Shown piece by piece: positions 1-8,310 of a DNA stretch of 27,997 nt. This stretch comes from an uncultured Fusobacterium sp. (GTDB taxonomy: Bacteria; Fusobacteriota; Fusobacteriia; Fusobacteriales; Fusobacteriaceae). The first letter of the stretch is position 1. Each line of letters begins with the position of its first letter. A model generated the notes under the pieces. It worked only from the letters and a program-made list of their open reading frames with translations, did not search any database and was not told the DNA's origin. The stretch lies in the NCBI RefSeq assembly GCF_905200055.1, contig NZ_CAJKIS010000032.1:1-27997 (forward strand), in the 5' to 3' direction. A program made the position numbers and the translations under genes.

Positions 1-3000
1 TTGATTTAGAAGCTTGTCCTCCAGTATTTGAGTAAACTTCTGTATCTAGAACTACAATGTTGATATCTTCTTTAGAAGCTAGAACGTGGTCAACTCCACC
101 ATAACCGATGTCATAAGCCCATCCGTCTCCTCCGAAGATCCATTGAGATTTTTTAACTAGGTATTGTTTTAAACTCATGATTTCTTTACATACTTCACAA
201 TCTTTTCCTTCGATAGCAGCAACTATTTTAGCTGATACTTCTTGAGATTTGTGAGCGAATGATCTGTTTTCGATCCATTCTTTGAATAGTTCAGCAAGTT
301 CAGCTGGAACTTTATCCATGTTTTCTTCCATGATGTTTTGAAGTCTATCTCTCATAGTTTCTACTGCAACGTGCATTCCCATTCCATATTCAGCGTTGTC
401 TTCGAATAGAGATGATCCCCAAGAAGGTCCATGTCCATCTTTGTTAGTTGTATATGGAGTAGCTGGTGCAGATCCACTGTATATTGAAGAACATCCAGTA
501 GCGTTAGCTATCATCATTCTTTCTCCAAATAATTGAGTTATAGCTTTTAGATAAGGAGTTTCTCCACATCCTGGGCAAGCTCCGTGGAATTCAAATAATG
601 GTTGAGAGAATTGAGATCCTTTTACAGTATCTTTTGACATTAAGTTGCTTCTGTATTCAACATGGTTGAATAAGTAAGCTGCTTTTTTGTCTTCTCCAGC
701 TTCTAGAGATGTAGCTATAGGCATCATTACTAGAGCTTTTTCTTTAGCAGGACATACGTTAGCACAAGATCCACATCCAGTACAATCTAGAGCAGAAACT
801 TGCATTCTATATTCGAATCCTTCTAATCCTTTTCCAATAGGTTTAACAGTTGTTAATTCAACTGGTGATGCAGCTTTTTCTTCAGCTGTCATTAAGAATG
901 GTCTTAATACTGCATGTGGACATACATATGAACATTGGTTACATTGGATACAGTTTTCAGCTTTCCATACTGGAACGTGAACTGCGATTCCTCTCTTTTC
1001 GAAAGCAGAAGTTCCGTTTTCAAAAGTACCATCTTCATATCCATCAAATGCAGATACAGGAAGATCATATCCTTTAATTGCGTTTACTGGTTTAGCAATT
1101 CTTTCTACGAATTTTTCTGTTTTAGTCATTTCGTGTGAGCAAGATCCACAACAACAATTTTCGTGTTCGTGTCCTTCGCATGCACATTCAACTTCTAGGT
1201 TAGCCCAAGCTGGATCTACAGGAATTTCTACTAATCCTTCTGCTCCTTTATCGATAGCGCTATAGTTCATTTGAACGATATCGTCACCTTTTTTAGCATA
1301 AGATTTTTTAGCGTAGTCTTTCATGTATTGTTGTGCTTCAGCAAATGGGATAATATCTGCTAGTTTGAAGAAAGCAGCTTGCATGATTGTATTAGTTCTT
1401 TGTCCTAATCCAATTTCTTCAGCTAGTGCAGTTGCGTTGATTATGAATAATCTAGCTCCGTTTTTAGCTAAGTCTCTCTTAACTTTTGCTGGGATATCAG
1501 CTATAGCTTCTTCTGGAGTAGCCCAAACACCGTTTATTAAGAATGATCCTCCTTTTCTGATTCCAGAAGTCATATCATATAGGTGTAAGTAAGCTGGTAC
1601 TGAACAAGCAACGAAACTTGGGTTAGAAATTAGGTAGCTTGCTTTAATAGGAGATTTTCCAAATCTTAAGTGAGATCTAGTAACTCCTCCTGATTTTTTA
1701 GAGTCATATGCGAAGTATCCTTGTGCATATAAGTCAGTTTTGTCTCCGATGATTTTGATAGAGTTTTTGTTAGCTCCAACAGTTCCGTCAGCTCCAAGTC
1801 CAAAGAATAGACATTCTTTAACGTCTGGGCTAGTAACAGATACTGGTTCTCCTACTTCTAGTGAAGTGAAAGTAACGTCATCTACGATACCAACTGTAAA
1901 TTTATTTTTAGGTTGATCTAATTTTAAGTTATCAAATACTGCAATAACTTGTGCTGGAGTAGTATCTTTAGAAGATAGTCCGTATCTTCCTCCAACGATT
2001 ACTGGAGCATTTTCTTTTCCATAGAATATTGATTGGATATCTTGTAATAAAGGTTCTCCAACTGATCCAGGTTCTTTAGTTCTGTCTAAAACAGCAATTT
2101 TCTTAACTGATTTAGGGAATACATCAAAGAAGTATTTTTCAGAGAATGGTCTGAATAGGTGAACAGAAACGATACCTACTTTTTCTCCTTTAGCATTTAA
2201 GTAATCAATTGTTTCTTCAGCGATTGGACAAATTGATCCCATAGCTACGATAACTCTATCTGCATCTGGTGCTCCATAGTAGTTGAAAGGTTTGTAGTCT
2301 CTTCCAGTTACTTTAGAGATTTCAGCCATGTAGTGAGCTACTACATCTGGTACTGCATCATAGAATTTGTTTTGAGCTTCTCTAGCTTGGAAGTAGATGT
2401 CATCGTTTTCAGCAGTTCCTCTTGTTACTGGATGTTCAGGGTTAAGAGCTCTTTCTCTGAAAGCTTGAACAGCATCCATATCGATTAAGTTTTTGAATAC
2501 TTCGTAATCCATTACTTCAACTTTTTGAATTTCGTGAGAAGTTCTGAATCCATCAAAGAAGTGCATGAAAGGTACTCTTGTTTTGATAGCTGCTAAGTGA
2601 GCTACTCCTGCAAGGTCCATAACTTCTTGAACTGTGTTAGTTGCAAACATAGCAAATCCAGTTTGTCTAGCTGCATAGATATCTTGGTGGTCACCGAAGA
2701 TTGATAGTGCTTGAGCAGAAAGTGCTCTTGCAGATACATGAATAACTCCTGGTAGAAGTTCTCCAGCTATTTTATACATGTTAGGTATTTTTAAAAGTAA
2801 TCCTTGAGAAGCAGTATATGTTGTTGTTAATGCTCCTGCTTGTAGTGATCCGTGTACAGTTCCAGCAGCTCCTGCTTCTGATTGCATTTCTACTACTTTT
2901 ACTGGTACTCCGAATATGTTTTTCATTCCTTTTGATGCCCATTCATCTGTATATTCTGCCATTGGAGATGATGGAGTGATTGGGTAAATTCCAGCTACTT

Positions 3001-3067
3001 CTGTAAACGCATATGAAGCGTATGCAGCAGCTTGGTTACCGTCCATAGTCTGCATTTTTTTAACCAT
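1..3067 (-). CDS. nifJ: Pyruvate:ferredoxin (flavodoxin) oxidoreductase, C-terminal end missing
   Basis: Oxidises pyruvate with CoA to acetyl-CoA and CO2, passing electrons to ferredoxin or flavodoxin; a cytoplasmic TPP and iron-sulfur enzyme central to anaerobic fermentation. The frame is open from an ATG at 3067, preceded by AGGAGG eight bases upstream, to the window edge: 1022 whole codons of roughly 1190 usual. Visible in order: N-terminal pyruvate-binding region with the YPITPSSPMAE motif; an 8Fe-type ferredoxin domain with cysteines 706, 709, 712, 716 and 762, 765, 768, 772; the proximal cluster ligands C831, C834 and C859; and the TPP-binding GDGWAYDIGYGG stretch running into SNTGGQ at the edge. 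The last cluster cysteine would lie beyond the window. Unusual: residues 628-645 form a Cys/His-rich insertion just before the ferredoxin domain. It lies downstream of ackA and pta, which use its acetyl-CoA, but has its own promoter. Confidence 0.97.
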   Translation of the reverse strand, partial: MVKKMQTMDGNQAAAYASYAFTEVAGIYPITPSSPMAEYTDEWASKGMKNIFGVPVKVVEMQSEAGAAGTVHGSLQAGALTTTYTASQGLLLKIPNMYKIAGELLPGVIHVSARALSAQALSIFGDHQDIYAARQTGFAMFATNTVQEVMDLAGVAHLAAIKTRVPFMHFFDGFRTSHEIQKVEVMDYEVFKNLIDMDAVQAFRERALNPEHPVTRGTAENDDIYFQAREAQNKFYDAVPDVVAHYMAEISKVTGRDYKPFNYYGAPDADRVIVAMGSICPIAEETIDYLNAKGEKVGIVSVHLFRPFSEKYFFDVFPKSVKKIAVLDRTKEPGSVGEPLLQDIQSIFYGKENAPVIVGGRYGLSSKDTTPAQVIAVFDNLKLDQPKNKFTVGIVDDVTFTSLEVGEPVSVTSPDVKECLFFGLGADGTVGANKNSIKIIGDKTDLYAQGYFAYDSKKSGGVTRSHLRFGKSPIKASYLISNPSFVACSVPAYLHLYDMTSGIRKGGSFLINGVWATPEEAIADIPAKVKRDLAKNGARLFIINATALAEEIGLGQRTNTIMQAAFFKLADIIPFAEAQQYMKDYAKKSYAKKGDDIVQMNYSAIDKGAEGLVEIPVDPAWANLEVECACEGHEHENCCCGSCSHEMTKTEKFVERIAKPVNAIKGYDLPVSAFDGYEDGTFENGTSAFEKRGIAVHVPVWKAENCIQCNQCSYVCPHAVLRPFLMTAEEKAASPVELTTVKPIGKGLEGFEYRMQVSALDCTGCGSCANVCPAKEKALVMMPIATSLEAGEDKKAAYLFNHVEYRSNLMSKDTVKGSQFSQPLFEFHGACPGCGETPYLKAITQLFGERMMIANATGCSSIYSGSAPATPYTTNKDGHGPSWGSSLFEDNAEYGMGMHVAVETMRDRLQNIMEENMDKVPAELAELFKEWIENRSFAHKSQEVSAKIVAAIEGKDCEVCKEIMSLKQYLVKKSQWIFGGDGWAYDIGYGGVDHVLASKEDINIVVLDTEVYSNTGGQASKS
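1133..1186 (-). other. Cys/His-rich insertion encoded within nifJ
   Basis: NifJ residues 628-645 follow the pattern C-x-C-x3-H-x-H-x2-C-C-C-x2-C-x-H, that is six cysteines and three histidines in 18 residues. The segment lies between a typical PFOR segment ending PAWANLE and the conserved stretch FVERIAKPVNAIKGY that leads into the ferredoxin domain. The PFOR sequences I recall (Desulfovibrio africanus, clostridial) have no such cluster here. Metal binding or a redox/oxygen-protection role is inference only. Confidence 0.75.
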
Positions 3068-3121
3068 TACAATTTCCTCCTATAATTTAAAAGTATTTTA
3101 AAAAACTACTCTGTACTATAT

Positions 3122-3149
3122 ATTTTAAATCATTATTAAAATTTGTCAA
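3122..3149 (-). promoter_or_regulatory. Sigma-70-type promoter of nifJ
   Basis: Reading the minus strand, a perfect -35 TTGACA (3149-3144) is followed after 16 bases by a -10 TAAAAT (3127-3122). This gives a leader of roughly 50 bases before the nifJ ATG at 3067. A perfect 7-base inverted repeat with one central base (3146-3160) overlaps the -35 and is a candidate operator. The promoter lies in the 108-base gap after ackA, so nifJ can be expressed separately from pta-ackA; I see no strong terminator between them. Confidence 0.75.
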
Positions 3150-3175
3150 TTAATAATTGATTTTTTTTTATTTTT

Positions 3176-4378
3176 TTATTTTTCTGTAACTATTCTATAT
3201 GTATCTCTTGCTATTACTAACTCTTCATTTGTAGGGATTTTATAGATTAAAACTTTTGAATCTTCAGTAGAAAGTTTTACATTTCCTTTCTTTCTTACAG
3301 AGTTAATTTCTTTATCTAATTTAACTCCCATATATTCTAATCCTTCACAAACTCCTTCTCTAATTGTAGCAGCGTTTTCTCCAATTCCTCCAGCAAAACA
3401 GATAGCGTCTACTCCACCCATTGCAGCTGCGTAAGCTCCAATATATGATTTAATTTTGTAGATGAACATATCTTCAGCTAATTTAGCTCTTTCATCTCCT
3501 TCAGCTACTGCATTTTGCATATCTCTACAATCAGATGATTTTCCAAATATTCCAAGAATTCCAGATTGTTTGTTTAATCTGTTATCCATTTCTTTATCAG
3601 ATAATCCTCTTTTGTTTTTGATAAATAGAACTGCTGCTGGATCAATATCTCCACATCTAGTTCCCATCATTAGTCCTTGTAATGGAGTAAGACCCATTGA
3701 AGTATCTATACATTTTCCATCAAGTACAGCTGACATTGATGCTCCATTTCCTAAGTGACAAACGATAATTTTTGAATGTTCTGGATTTCCCATGATTTCT
3801 CTCATTGTTTCAGAAACATATAAGTGAGATGTTCCGTGGAATCCATATTTTCTTACTTTTAATTCTTTATAATCTTCATATGGTAAAGCATACATAAATG
3901 CTTTTGCTGGCATTGTTTGGTGAAACGCAGTGTCAAATACACCTACATTTGGTTTTCCTGGCATAAGAGCCATACAAGTTCTAACTCCCATTAAGTTAGC
4001 TGGGTTATGTAGAGGTGCTAAGTCGTTGTTTTCTTCTACTGCAGCCATTACTTCTTCGTTTAATAGTACTGAACAAGCAAAAGTTTCTCCTCCATGTACT
4101 AATCTGTGTCCGATAGCATCTACTTCTTCTACTGAAGCGATAACTCCGTGTTCTTTGTCTGTAATTGCATCTATTACTAATTCTAATGCTTCTTTATGAG
4201 TTGGCATTGGTTTTTTTACTTCAATTTCAAAATCTTTAGCTGGAACTTCATATTCCATTCTTGATCCTTCTATTCCGATTCTTTCACAAAGTCCTTTTGC
4301 AAAAACTTCTTTAGTTTCAGGATTCATTAATTGATATTTTAGTGATGAACTTCCACAGTTTATTACCAAAACTTTCAT
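3176..4378 (-). CDS. ackA: Acetate kinase
   Basis: Transfers phosphate from acetyl phosphate to ADP, giving acetate and ATP, the last step of the PFOR-Pta-Ack route. The 400 residues are the usual length of the family. Visible are the N-terminal phosphate motif NCGSSSLKY (residues 7-15), HRLVHGGE (91-98, with R92), D149, the KYGFHGTSH motif (177-185, H181), CHLGNGAS (207-214), R241 in MMGTRCGD, the adenine-binding GGIGEN (330-335) and a glutamate near 385. These correspond to the catalytic Arg91, Asp148, His180, Arg241 and Glu384 known from the Methanosarcina enzyme. The ATG is preceded by GGAGG. It starts 39 bases after the pta stop, so pta-ackA is very probably one operon. Confidence 0.98.
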   Translation of the reverse strand: MKVLVINCGSSSLKYQLMNPETKEVFAKGLCERIGIEGSRMEYEVPAKDFEIEVKKPMPTHKEALELVIDAITDKEHGVIASVEEVDAIGHRLVHGGETFACSVLLNEEVMAAVEENNDLAPLHNPANLMGVRTCMALMPGKPNVGVFDTAFHQTMPAKAFMYALPYEDYKELKVRKYGFHGTSHLYVSETMREIMGNPEHSKIIVCHLGNGASMSAVLDGKCIDTSMGLTPLQGLMMGTRCGDIDPAAVLFIKNKRGLSDKEMDNRLNKQSGILGIFGKSSDCRDMQNAVAEGDERAKLAEDMFIYKIKSYIGAYAAAMGGVDAICFAGGIGENAATIREGVCEGLEYMGVKLDKEINSVRKKGNVKLSTEDSKVLIYKIPTNEELVIARDTYRIVTEK

Positions 4379-4417
4379 TCTCTTATTACCTCCAAATATT
4401 ATTTAAAGAAAATTATA

Positions 4418-5416
4418 CTATTCAGCTGCTTGTACTGCAGTTATAGCTACTAGGTTAACGATGTCATCTACTGAACATCCTCTTGATAAGTCATTGATTG
4501 GAGATGCTAATCCTTGAATTAATGGACCATATGCATTTGCTCCTGCTAATCTTTGAACTAGTTTATATCCGATATTTCCAGCTGCTAGGTTAGGGAATAC
4601 TAAAATATTAGCAGTTCCTGCTACTTTAGAATCTGGACATTTTTTCATTGCTACTGATTTTACTATTGCAGCGTCAGCTTGTACTTCTGCTGTGAATGGG
4701 AATTTAACTCCTCTTTCTTCTAGAATTTTTCCTGCTTCGATAACTACATCGATATCTGGATGGCTAGCTGATCCTTTTGTAGAGAAAGTAAGTAAAGCTA
4801 CTTTTCCTTCCATTCCTACAACACTTTTAGCTGTTACAACTGAAGCTTCAGCTATATCTGCTAATTGTTCTGAAGTTGGAACTGGGATAACTGAACAGTC
4901 TCCAAATAATAATACTTCTCCATAAGTATCTTGTCTTTCAGTAAGTTCCATAACGAACATAGAAGATACTGTTTTAATTCCTTTTTTAGTTCCTATTACT
5001 TGTAATCCTGCTCTTAATACATCAGCTGTAGGAGAATCTGAACCTGATACCATTGCATCAGCATCTCCCATTTTTACCATCATAGCTCCATAGAAGTTAG
5101 GATCTTTTGTCATGATTTCTCTTGCTTTTTCATAAGTCATTCCTTTTTTAGCTCTTAATTCAGCAAATTTTGTTGCATAAGCATCAACTCTGTCTGATTT
5201 AGCTATTTCTATTATTTCTACACCTTTTAAAGAAATTCCTAAGTCATTAGCAACTCTTTCCATATCTTCTTTATGTCCTAAAACTATTGGTTTTGCAACT
5301 CCTAGCTCTACTATTTTAGCAGCAGCAGTTATTACTCTCTCATCTGTTCCTTCTGGTAATACAACTCTTTTTCCTACTGTTCTTGCTTTTTCTCTTATTT
5401 TAACTAAAAAACTCAA
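4418..5416 (-). CDS. pta: Phosphate acetyltransferase
   Basis: Converts acetyl-CoA and phosphate to acetyl phosphate and CoA, linking PFOR to acetate kinase. It belongs to the short, single-domain Pta class (about 332 residues) without the N-terminal DRTGG/BioD-like part of the long enterobacterial form. Typical motifs are RVVLPEGTDERV near the start, MVSGSDSPTADVLRAG, the substrate-site stretch FSTKGSASHPD and the C-terminal AANAYGPL-like segment GANAYGPLIQG. Start choice: a GTG at 5425 opens the frame three codons earlier, but the Shine-Dalgarno AGGAAG (5430-5425) overlaps it. The TTG at 5416 lies eight bases after that site and gives the family-like N-terminus MSFLVKIREKA, so I prefer it. 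An unusual GC-rich leader lies upstream, and ackA follows directly. Confidence 0.96.
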   Translation of the reverse strand: MSFLVKIREKARTVGKRVVLPEGTDERVITAAAKIVELGVAKPIVLGHKEDMERVANDLGISLKGVEIIEIAKSDRVDAYATKFAELRAKKGMTYEKAREIMTKDPNFYGAMMVKMGDADAMVSGSDSPTADVLRAGLQVIGTKKGIKTVSSMFVMELTERQDTYGEVLLFGDCSVIPVPTSEQLADIAEASVVTAKSVVGMEGKVALLTFSTKGSASHPDIDVVIEAGKILEERGVKFPFTAEVQADAAIVKSVAMKKCPDSKVAGTANILVFPNLAAGNIGYKLVQRLAGANAYGPLIQGLASPINDLSRGCSVDDIVNLVAITAVQAAE

Positions 5417-5470
5417 AACAATCACTTCCTTAATATTTTATTATAATTTTTTTACTTTTTTATCATATCC

Positions 5471-5496
5471 ACAGGACACACCTATCCCTTGCCTGT
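5471..5496 (-). promoter_or_regulatory. GC-rich structured leader element upstream of pta
   Basis: In an otherwise almost pure A/T gap, the minus strand carries a GC-rich island with two overlapping hairpins. ACAGG (5496-5492) can pair with CCTGT (5475-5471). Alternatively GGATA (5487-5483) can pair with TGTCC (5478-5474) around a GGTG loop, with one G-U pair. The two stems share bases 5474-5475 and cannot both form. A plausible but weak promoter (TTGTAA, 17 bases, TAGTAT) lies just upstream, which would put this island at the 5' end of the pta-ackA transcript. It matches no riboswitch class I recognise. Confidence 0.35.
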
Positions 5497-5540
5497 TAAA
5501 TATATACTAACAAATTTTAACTATAATTACAACTTTTTTA

Positions 5541-5562
5541 TTTTATTATATATATAATAAAA
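5541..5562. repeat. Perfect 22-bp A/T palindrome after ftsY
   Basis: Bases 5541-5562 read the same on both strands with no mismatch and no loop, and consist only of A and T. They begin eight bases after the ftsY stop. No run of T follows on either strand, so a classical terminator is not supported. It could be a protein-binding or cruciform site, or chance in AT-rich DNA. Confidence 0.5.
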
Positions 5563-5570
5563 GTAAAACG

Positions 5571-6749
5571 CTAGTCAAATATAGCCTGTATATATTCTTT
5601 GGCATCAAATTTTCTTAAATCTTCAATTTTTTCTCCAACACCTATGAATTTAATAGGCTTTTTAATCTCTTCAGATATACTAAACACTATCCCCCCTTTA
5701 GCTGTTCCATCTAGCTTAGTTATGATAAATCCTGTTAAATCTGTTACTTCATTGAAAACTTTTGCCTGTGAAAGTCCATTCTGACCTGTAGTTCCATCTA
5801 TTACTAAAATAGATTCATAGTGTCTGTCACCTAATCTTTTCTTAATAATATTGTGAATTTTTTCTAGCTCTTTCATTAAGTTATTTTTATTATGAAGCCT
5901 TCCTGCAGTATCAATAATAGCTATATCTGCTCCTCTTGATTCAGCAGCAGATAAAGTATCAAAAACTACAGCACCAGGATCAGAACCTTGTGTACTTTTT
6001 ACTATTTCAGCACCAGATCTTTTTGCCCACTCCTCAAGTTGCTCAATAGCAGCAGCTCTAAATGTATCTCCGGCACCTAAAATTACTTTTTTACCCTCTT
6101 TTATATATTTTGAAGCTAATTTACCAATTGTTGTTGTTTTTCCAACTCCATTAACTCCAACTACTAAAATTACATTTAATTTTCCATCTTCTATTTTTAT
6201 ATCATTTCCTTCTTTTATCAAGAATCCTTCCATTACCTCTTTAAGAACTGGATATATATCTTTTGGATCTTTTATCCCTCTCTTTTTAACTTCTTTTTCT
6301 AAAGCTCCAACTATTTTTACTGTCATATCCATTCCAATATCTGATTGTATTAAGATATCTTCTAACTCTTCATACATCTCATAATCAATAACATCTCTTC
6401 CTAAGATAAAAGATTTTAATTTTCCAAAAAGCCCCTCTCTTGATTTAAATAATTTATCCTTTAGAGAAGCAAAAAATCCTTTACTTTCCTCTTTTTTAGT
6501 TTCCTCTTTAATCTCTTCTTTTATAACTATTTCAACTTTTTCTTCTTTATTCTCTGTTGCTATTTCTTCTGCTGCTTTATTTTCAACAATTTCATCAGCT
6601 ATTTTTTCATCTAACTTTTTATCTTTAACTTCCTCTTTTATCCCTTTATTTTCTTCAAGAATCTCAGAAATCTCAACTCCTGCAACTGTTACATTAGATT
6701 TCTCTTCCTCTTTCTTATCACGTCTAAACAATTTACTAAAAAAACCCAT
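5571..6749 (-). CDS. ftsY: Signal recognition particle receptor FtsY
   Basis: GTPase that docks ribosome-SRP complexes at the membrane for co-translational insertion. The 392 residues divide into a short basic/aromatic N-terminus (MGFFSKLFRR) likely to touch the membrane, a long highly charged Glu/Lys-rich A domain (about 11-90), the N domain (about 105-185) and the G domain. GTPase motifs are complete: GVNGVGKTT (198-206), DTFRAAA (228-234), DTAGR (280-284), TKLDG (344-348) and GVGEKIEDLRKFD near the end. The ATG has an AGGAGG Shine-Dalgarno. The gene has its own promoter and is separated from the upstream operon by a terminator. pta follows downstream after 154 bases with no clear terminator between, so read-through is possible. 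Confidence 0.98.
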   Translation of the reverse strand: MGFFSKLFRRDKKEEEKSNVTVAGVEISEILEENKGIKEEVKDKKLDEKIADEIVENKAAEEIATENKEEKVEIVIKEEIKEETKKEESKGFFASLKDKLFKSREGLFGKLKSFILGRDVIDYEMYEELEDILIQSDIGMDMTVKIVGALEKEVKKRGIKDPKDIYPVLKEVMEGFLIKEGNDIKIEDGKLNVILVVGVNGVGKTTTIGKLASKYIKEGKKVILGAGDTFRAAAIEQLEEWAKRSGAEIVKSTQGSDPGAVVFDTLSAAESRGADIAIIDTAGRLHNKNNLMKELEKIHNIIKKRLGDRHYESILVIDGTTGQNGLSQAKVFNEVTDLTGFIITKLDGTAKGGIVFSISEEIKKPIKFIGVGEKIEDLRKFDAKEYIQAIFD

Positions 6750-6785
6750 TAATTCTATCCTCCTAATAATACTCTATTATTTATA

Positions 6786-6814
6786 ATTTTACCACAACTT
6801 CAAGTGATTTTCAA
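6786..6814 (-). promoter_or_regulatory. Sigma-70-type promoter of ftsY
   Basis: On the minus strand, -35 TTGAAA (6814-6809) and -10 TAAAAT (6791-6786) are separated by exactly 17 bases. The -10 is preceded by TGG, an extended -10 signature. It lies between the terminator of the upstream operon and the ftsY ribosome-binding site, which is what an independent ftsY transcription unit requires. Confidence 0.75.
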
Positions 6815-6827
6815 TGTATAAGCATTA

Positions 6828-6869
6828 TAAAAAATACACCTTTAATCTCACAAAAGATATAAGGTGTAT
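6828..6869 (-). terminator. Intrinsic terminator closing the uvrB-to-flavoprotein operon
   Basis: Perfect 9-bp stem: ATACACCTT (6834-6842) and AAGGTGTAT (6861-6869). The 18-base loop holds a further ATCT/AGAT pairing. On the minus strand the stem runs straight into a U-tract of six (6834-6829). It sits 14 bases beyond the stop of the preceding gene, the expected place for an operon end. Confidence 0.85.
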
Positions 6870-6882
6870 CTCTTTAATTTTA

Positions 6883-8277
6883 TTAAATTTTAGTTAAAAT
6901 ATCTCTTACAGCTAATATTCCCATTACTGCCGCTATATTAAGTCCACTTCCATATCCTGAACTATCTCCAGCTGCATATAATCCTTTTATACTTGTTTCC
7001 ATATCTTTATTTATTGCTATTCTAGTACTTCTAAATTTTATCTCTGGGAAGTAAAGCAATAGATCTCCAGAAGCAAATCCCGGAGTTATCTTATCTAATA
7101 CCTCAATAAACTCCATAATATTATCTAATAATCTTTGTGGACATGCTAGAGCTATATCTCCAGCTACATAATCTTCAGTAGTTGGAACAATATTTAATCT
7201 TGAAAGCTTTTCATCAGTTGATCTTCTTCCAGCTTTTAAATCAGCATATGATTGAACTAATAGTTTCCCTCCAGTTAACATTGATGACATTTTAGCTATA
7301 GCTGTAGCATATTCAAACGGTTGATTAAATGGTTGTGTAAACTTTTTAGTACAAAGTAATGCCAAGTTTGTATTTGTAGATTTTTTATCCTTATAAGCAT
7401 GACCATTTGCCAATACAAAATCATCTTCATATTTTTCAGCTGCTATAAATCCACTTGGATTACTACAGAAAGTTCTCATCTTATCTCTATAGTTTCTTGA
7501 ATAATAGATCATCTTTGCTTCATAGAAGTTTTCGTTGATCTCTTTCATAATAATATCTGGAATTTCTGCTCTTACTCCAATATCAATAGCCCCATTCTCA
7601 TATTTGATATTGTGCTCCTTACAAAGATCCATCATTTTTTGAGCTCCACTTCTTCCCATTCCAATTACAACATTATCAGAATAGTACTCCTCTTTTGCTC
7701 CTTTGTGAGTTACAACAACACCTTTTATCTTTTCGTCTTCAACAATTAAACTTTCAATCTCTCTTTCTGTAACAAACTCTACTCCCTTACTTAATAGATA
7801 ATCTATCAATTCTGAATAAAGCTTTCTAGATCCATCTGTTCCTAAATGCATTGTTGGAGTATCAACTAATTGAATTCCATTTTCTATACAACCTTTTTTT
7901 ATTTTTTCCATTGTTGCATTGTAATTAAGTCCAGCTGGTTTCTCATTAAATCCAAATTTTTTATAGATATCTACAACATATTGAATAGTGTCATTAACTA
8001 ATTTTTTACCAGTTACTGTGTGAACATCTCCTCCAACTCTATAATCCATATTAAATTTAGAGTCTGAAAATGCACCAGCTCCACTTACACCATATATTAT
8101 AGAACAAGTTGGACAATTTACACAGTTCCCTAAAGTTTCTTTAGGGCAAACTCTATTTTTCAGCATACGTCCTTTATCTATAACTAAAACCTTTACCCCA
8201 TCTTTTTTTTCAACAGCTTCATAAGCTCCAAATACTCCAGCTTGTCCGCCTCCTAAAAAGATAATATCATATTTCAC
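6883..8277 (-). CDS. FAD-dependent dehydrogenase, COG2509 type, function unknown
   Basis: A flavoprotein of the two-dinucleotide-binding-domain class. An N-terminal Rossmann segment IIFLGGGQAGVFGAYEA (5-21) would bind the FAD ADP moiety, and a C-terminal GLYAAGDSSGYGSGL segment (about 434-448) closes the FAD site. After the first strand comes a cysteine motif, C44-x7-C52-x2-C55-x2-C58, followed by GVSGAGAFSDSKFN. This combination is what I recall from the uncharacterised COG2509 family; no substrate is known to me. The start is a GTG with GGAGG ten bases upstream. It is the last gene of the long operon, 33 bases after the pilin-like gene, and a terminator follows. The four cysteines could hold a metal or iron-sulfur cluster, but that is inference. 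Confidence 0.85.
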   Translation of the reverse strand: MKYDIIFLGGGQAGVFGAYEAVEKKDGVKVLVIDKGRMLKNRVCPKETLGNCVNCPTCSIIYGVSGAGAFSDSKFNMDYRVGGDVHTVTGKKLVNDTIQYVVDIYKKFGFNEKPAGLNYNATMEKIKKGCIENGIQLVDTPTMHLGTDGSRKLYSELIDYLLSKGVEFVTEREIESLIVEDEKIKGVVVTHKGAKEEYYSDNVVIGMGRSGAQKMMDLCKEHNIKYENGAIDIGVRAEIPDIIMKEINENFYEAKMIYYSRNYRDKMRTFCSNPSGFIAAEKYEDDFVLANGHAYKDKKSTNTNLALLCTKKFTQPFNQPFEYATAIAKMSSMLTGGKLLVQSYADLKAGRRSTDEKLSRLNIVPTTEDYVAGDIALACPQRLLDNIMEFIEVLDKITPGFASGDLLLYFPEIKFRSTRIAINKDMETSIKGLYAAGDSSGYGSGLNIAAVMGILAVRDILTKI

Positions 8278-8310
8278 TATTTTTTTACCTCCAATGTTCT
8301 TTTACTTAAA

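Noticed and set aside
687..1592. Several plus-strand open frames of 67-97 codons
   Set aside because: They lie antisense to nifJ, whose minus-strand frame encodes uninterrupted recognisable PFOR sequence; no ribosome-binding site or family resemblance.
5494..5513. Rex-box-like inverted repeat (TGTTAA ... TAACAA) upstream of pta
   Set aside because: The spacing between arms is about three bases longer than the TTGTTAA-N4-TTAACAA form, and outer bases do not match; I would not call a Rex site.
5541..5562. Terminator for ftsY
   Set aside because: The palindrome has only A-T pairs and no T run follows on the minus strand.
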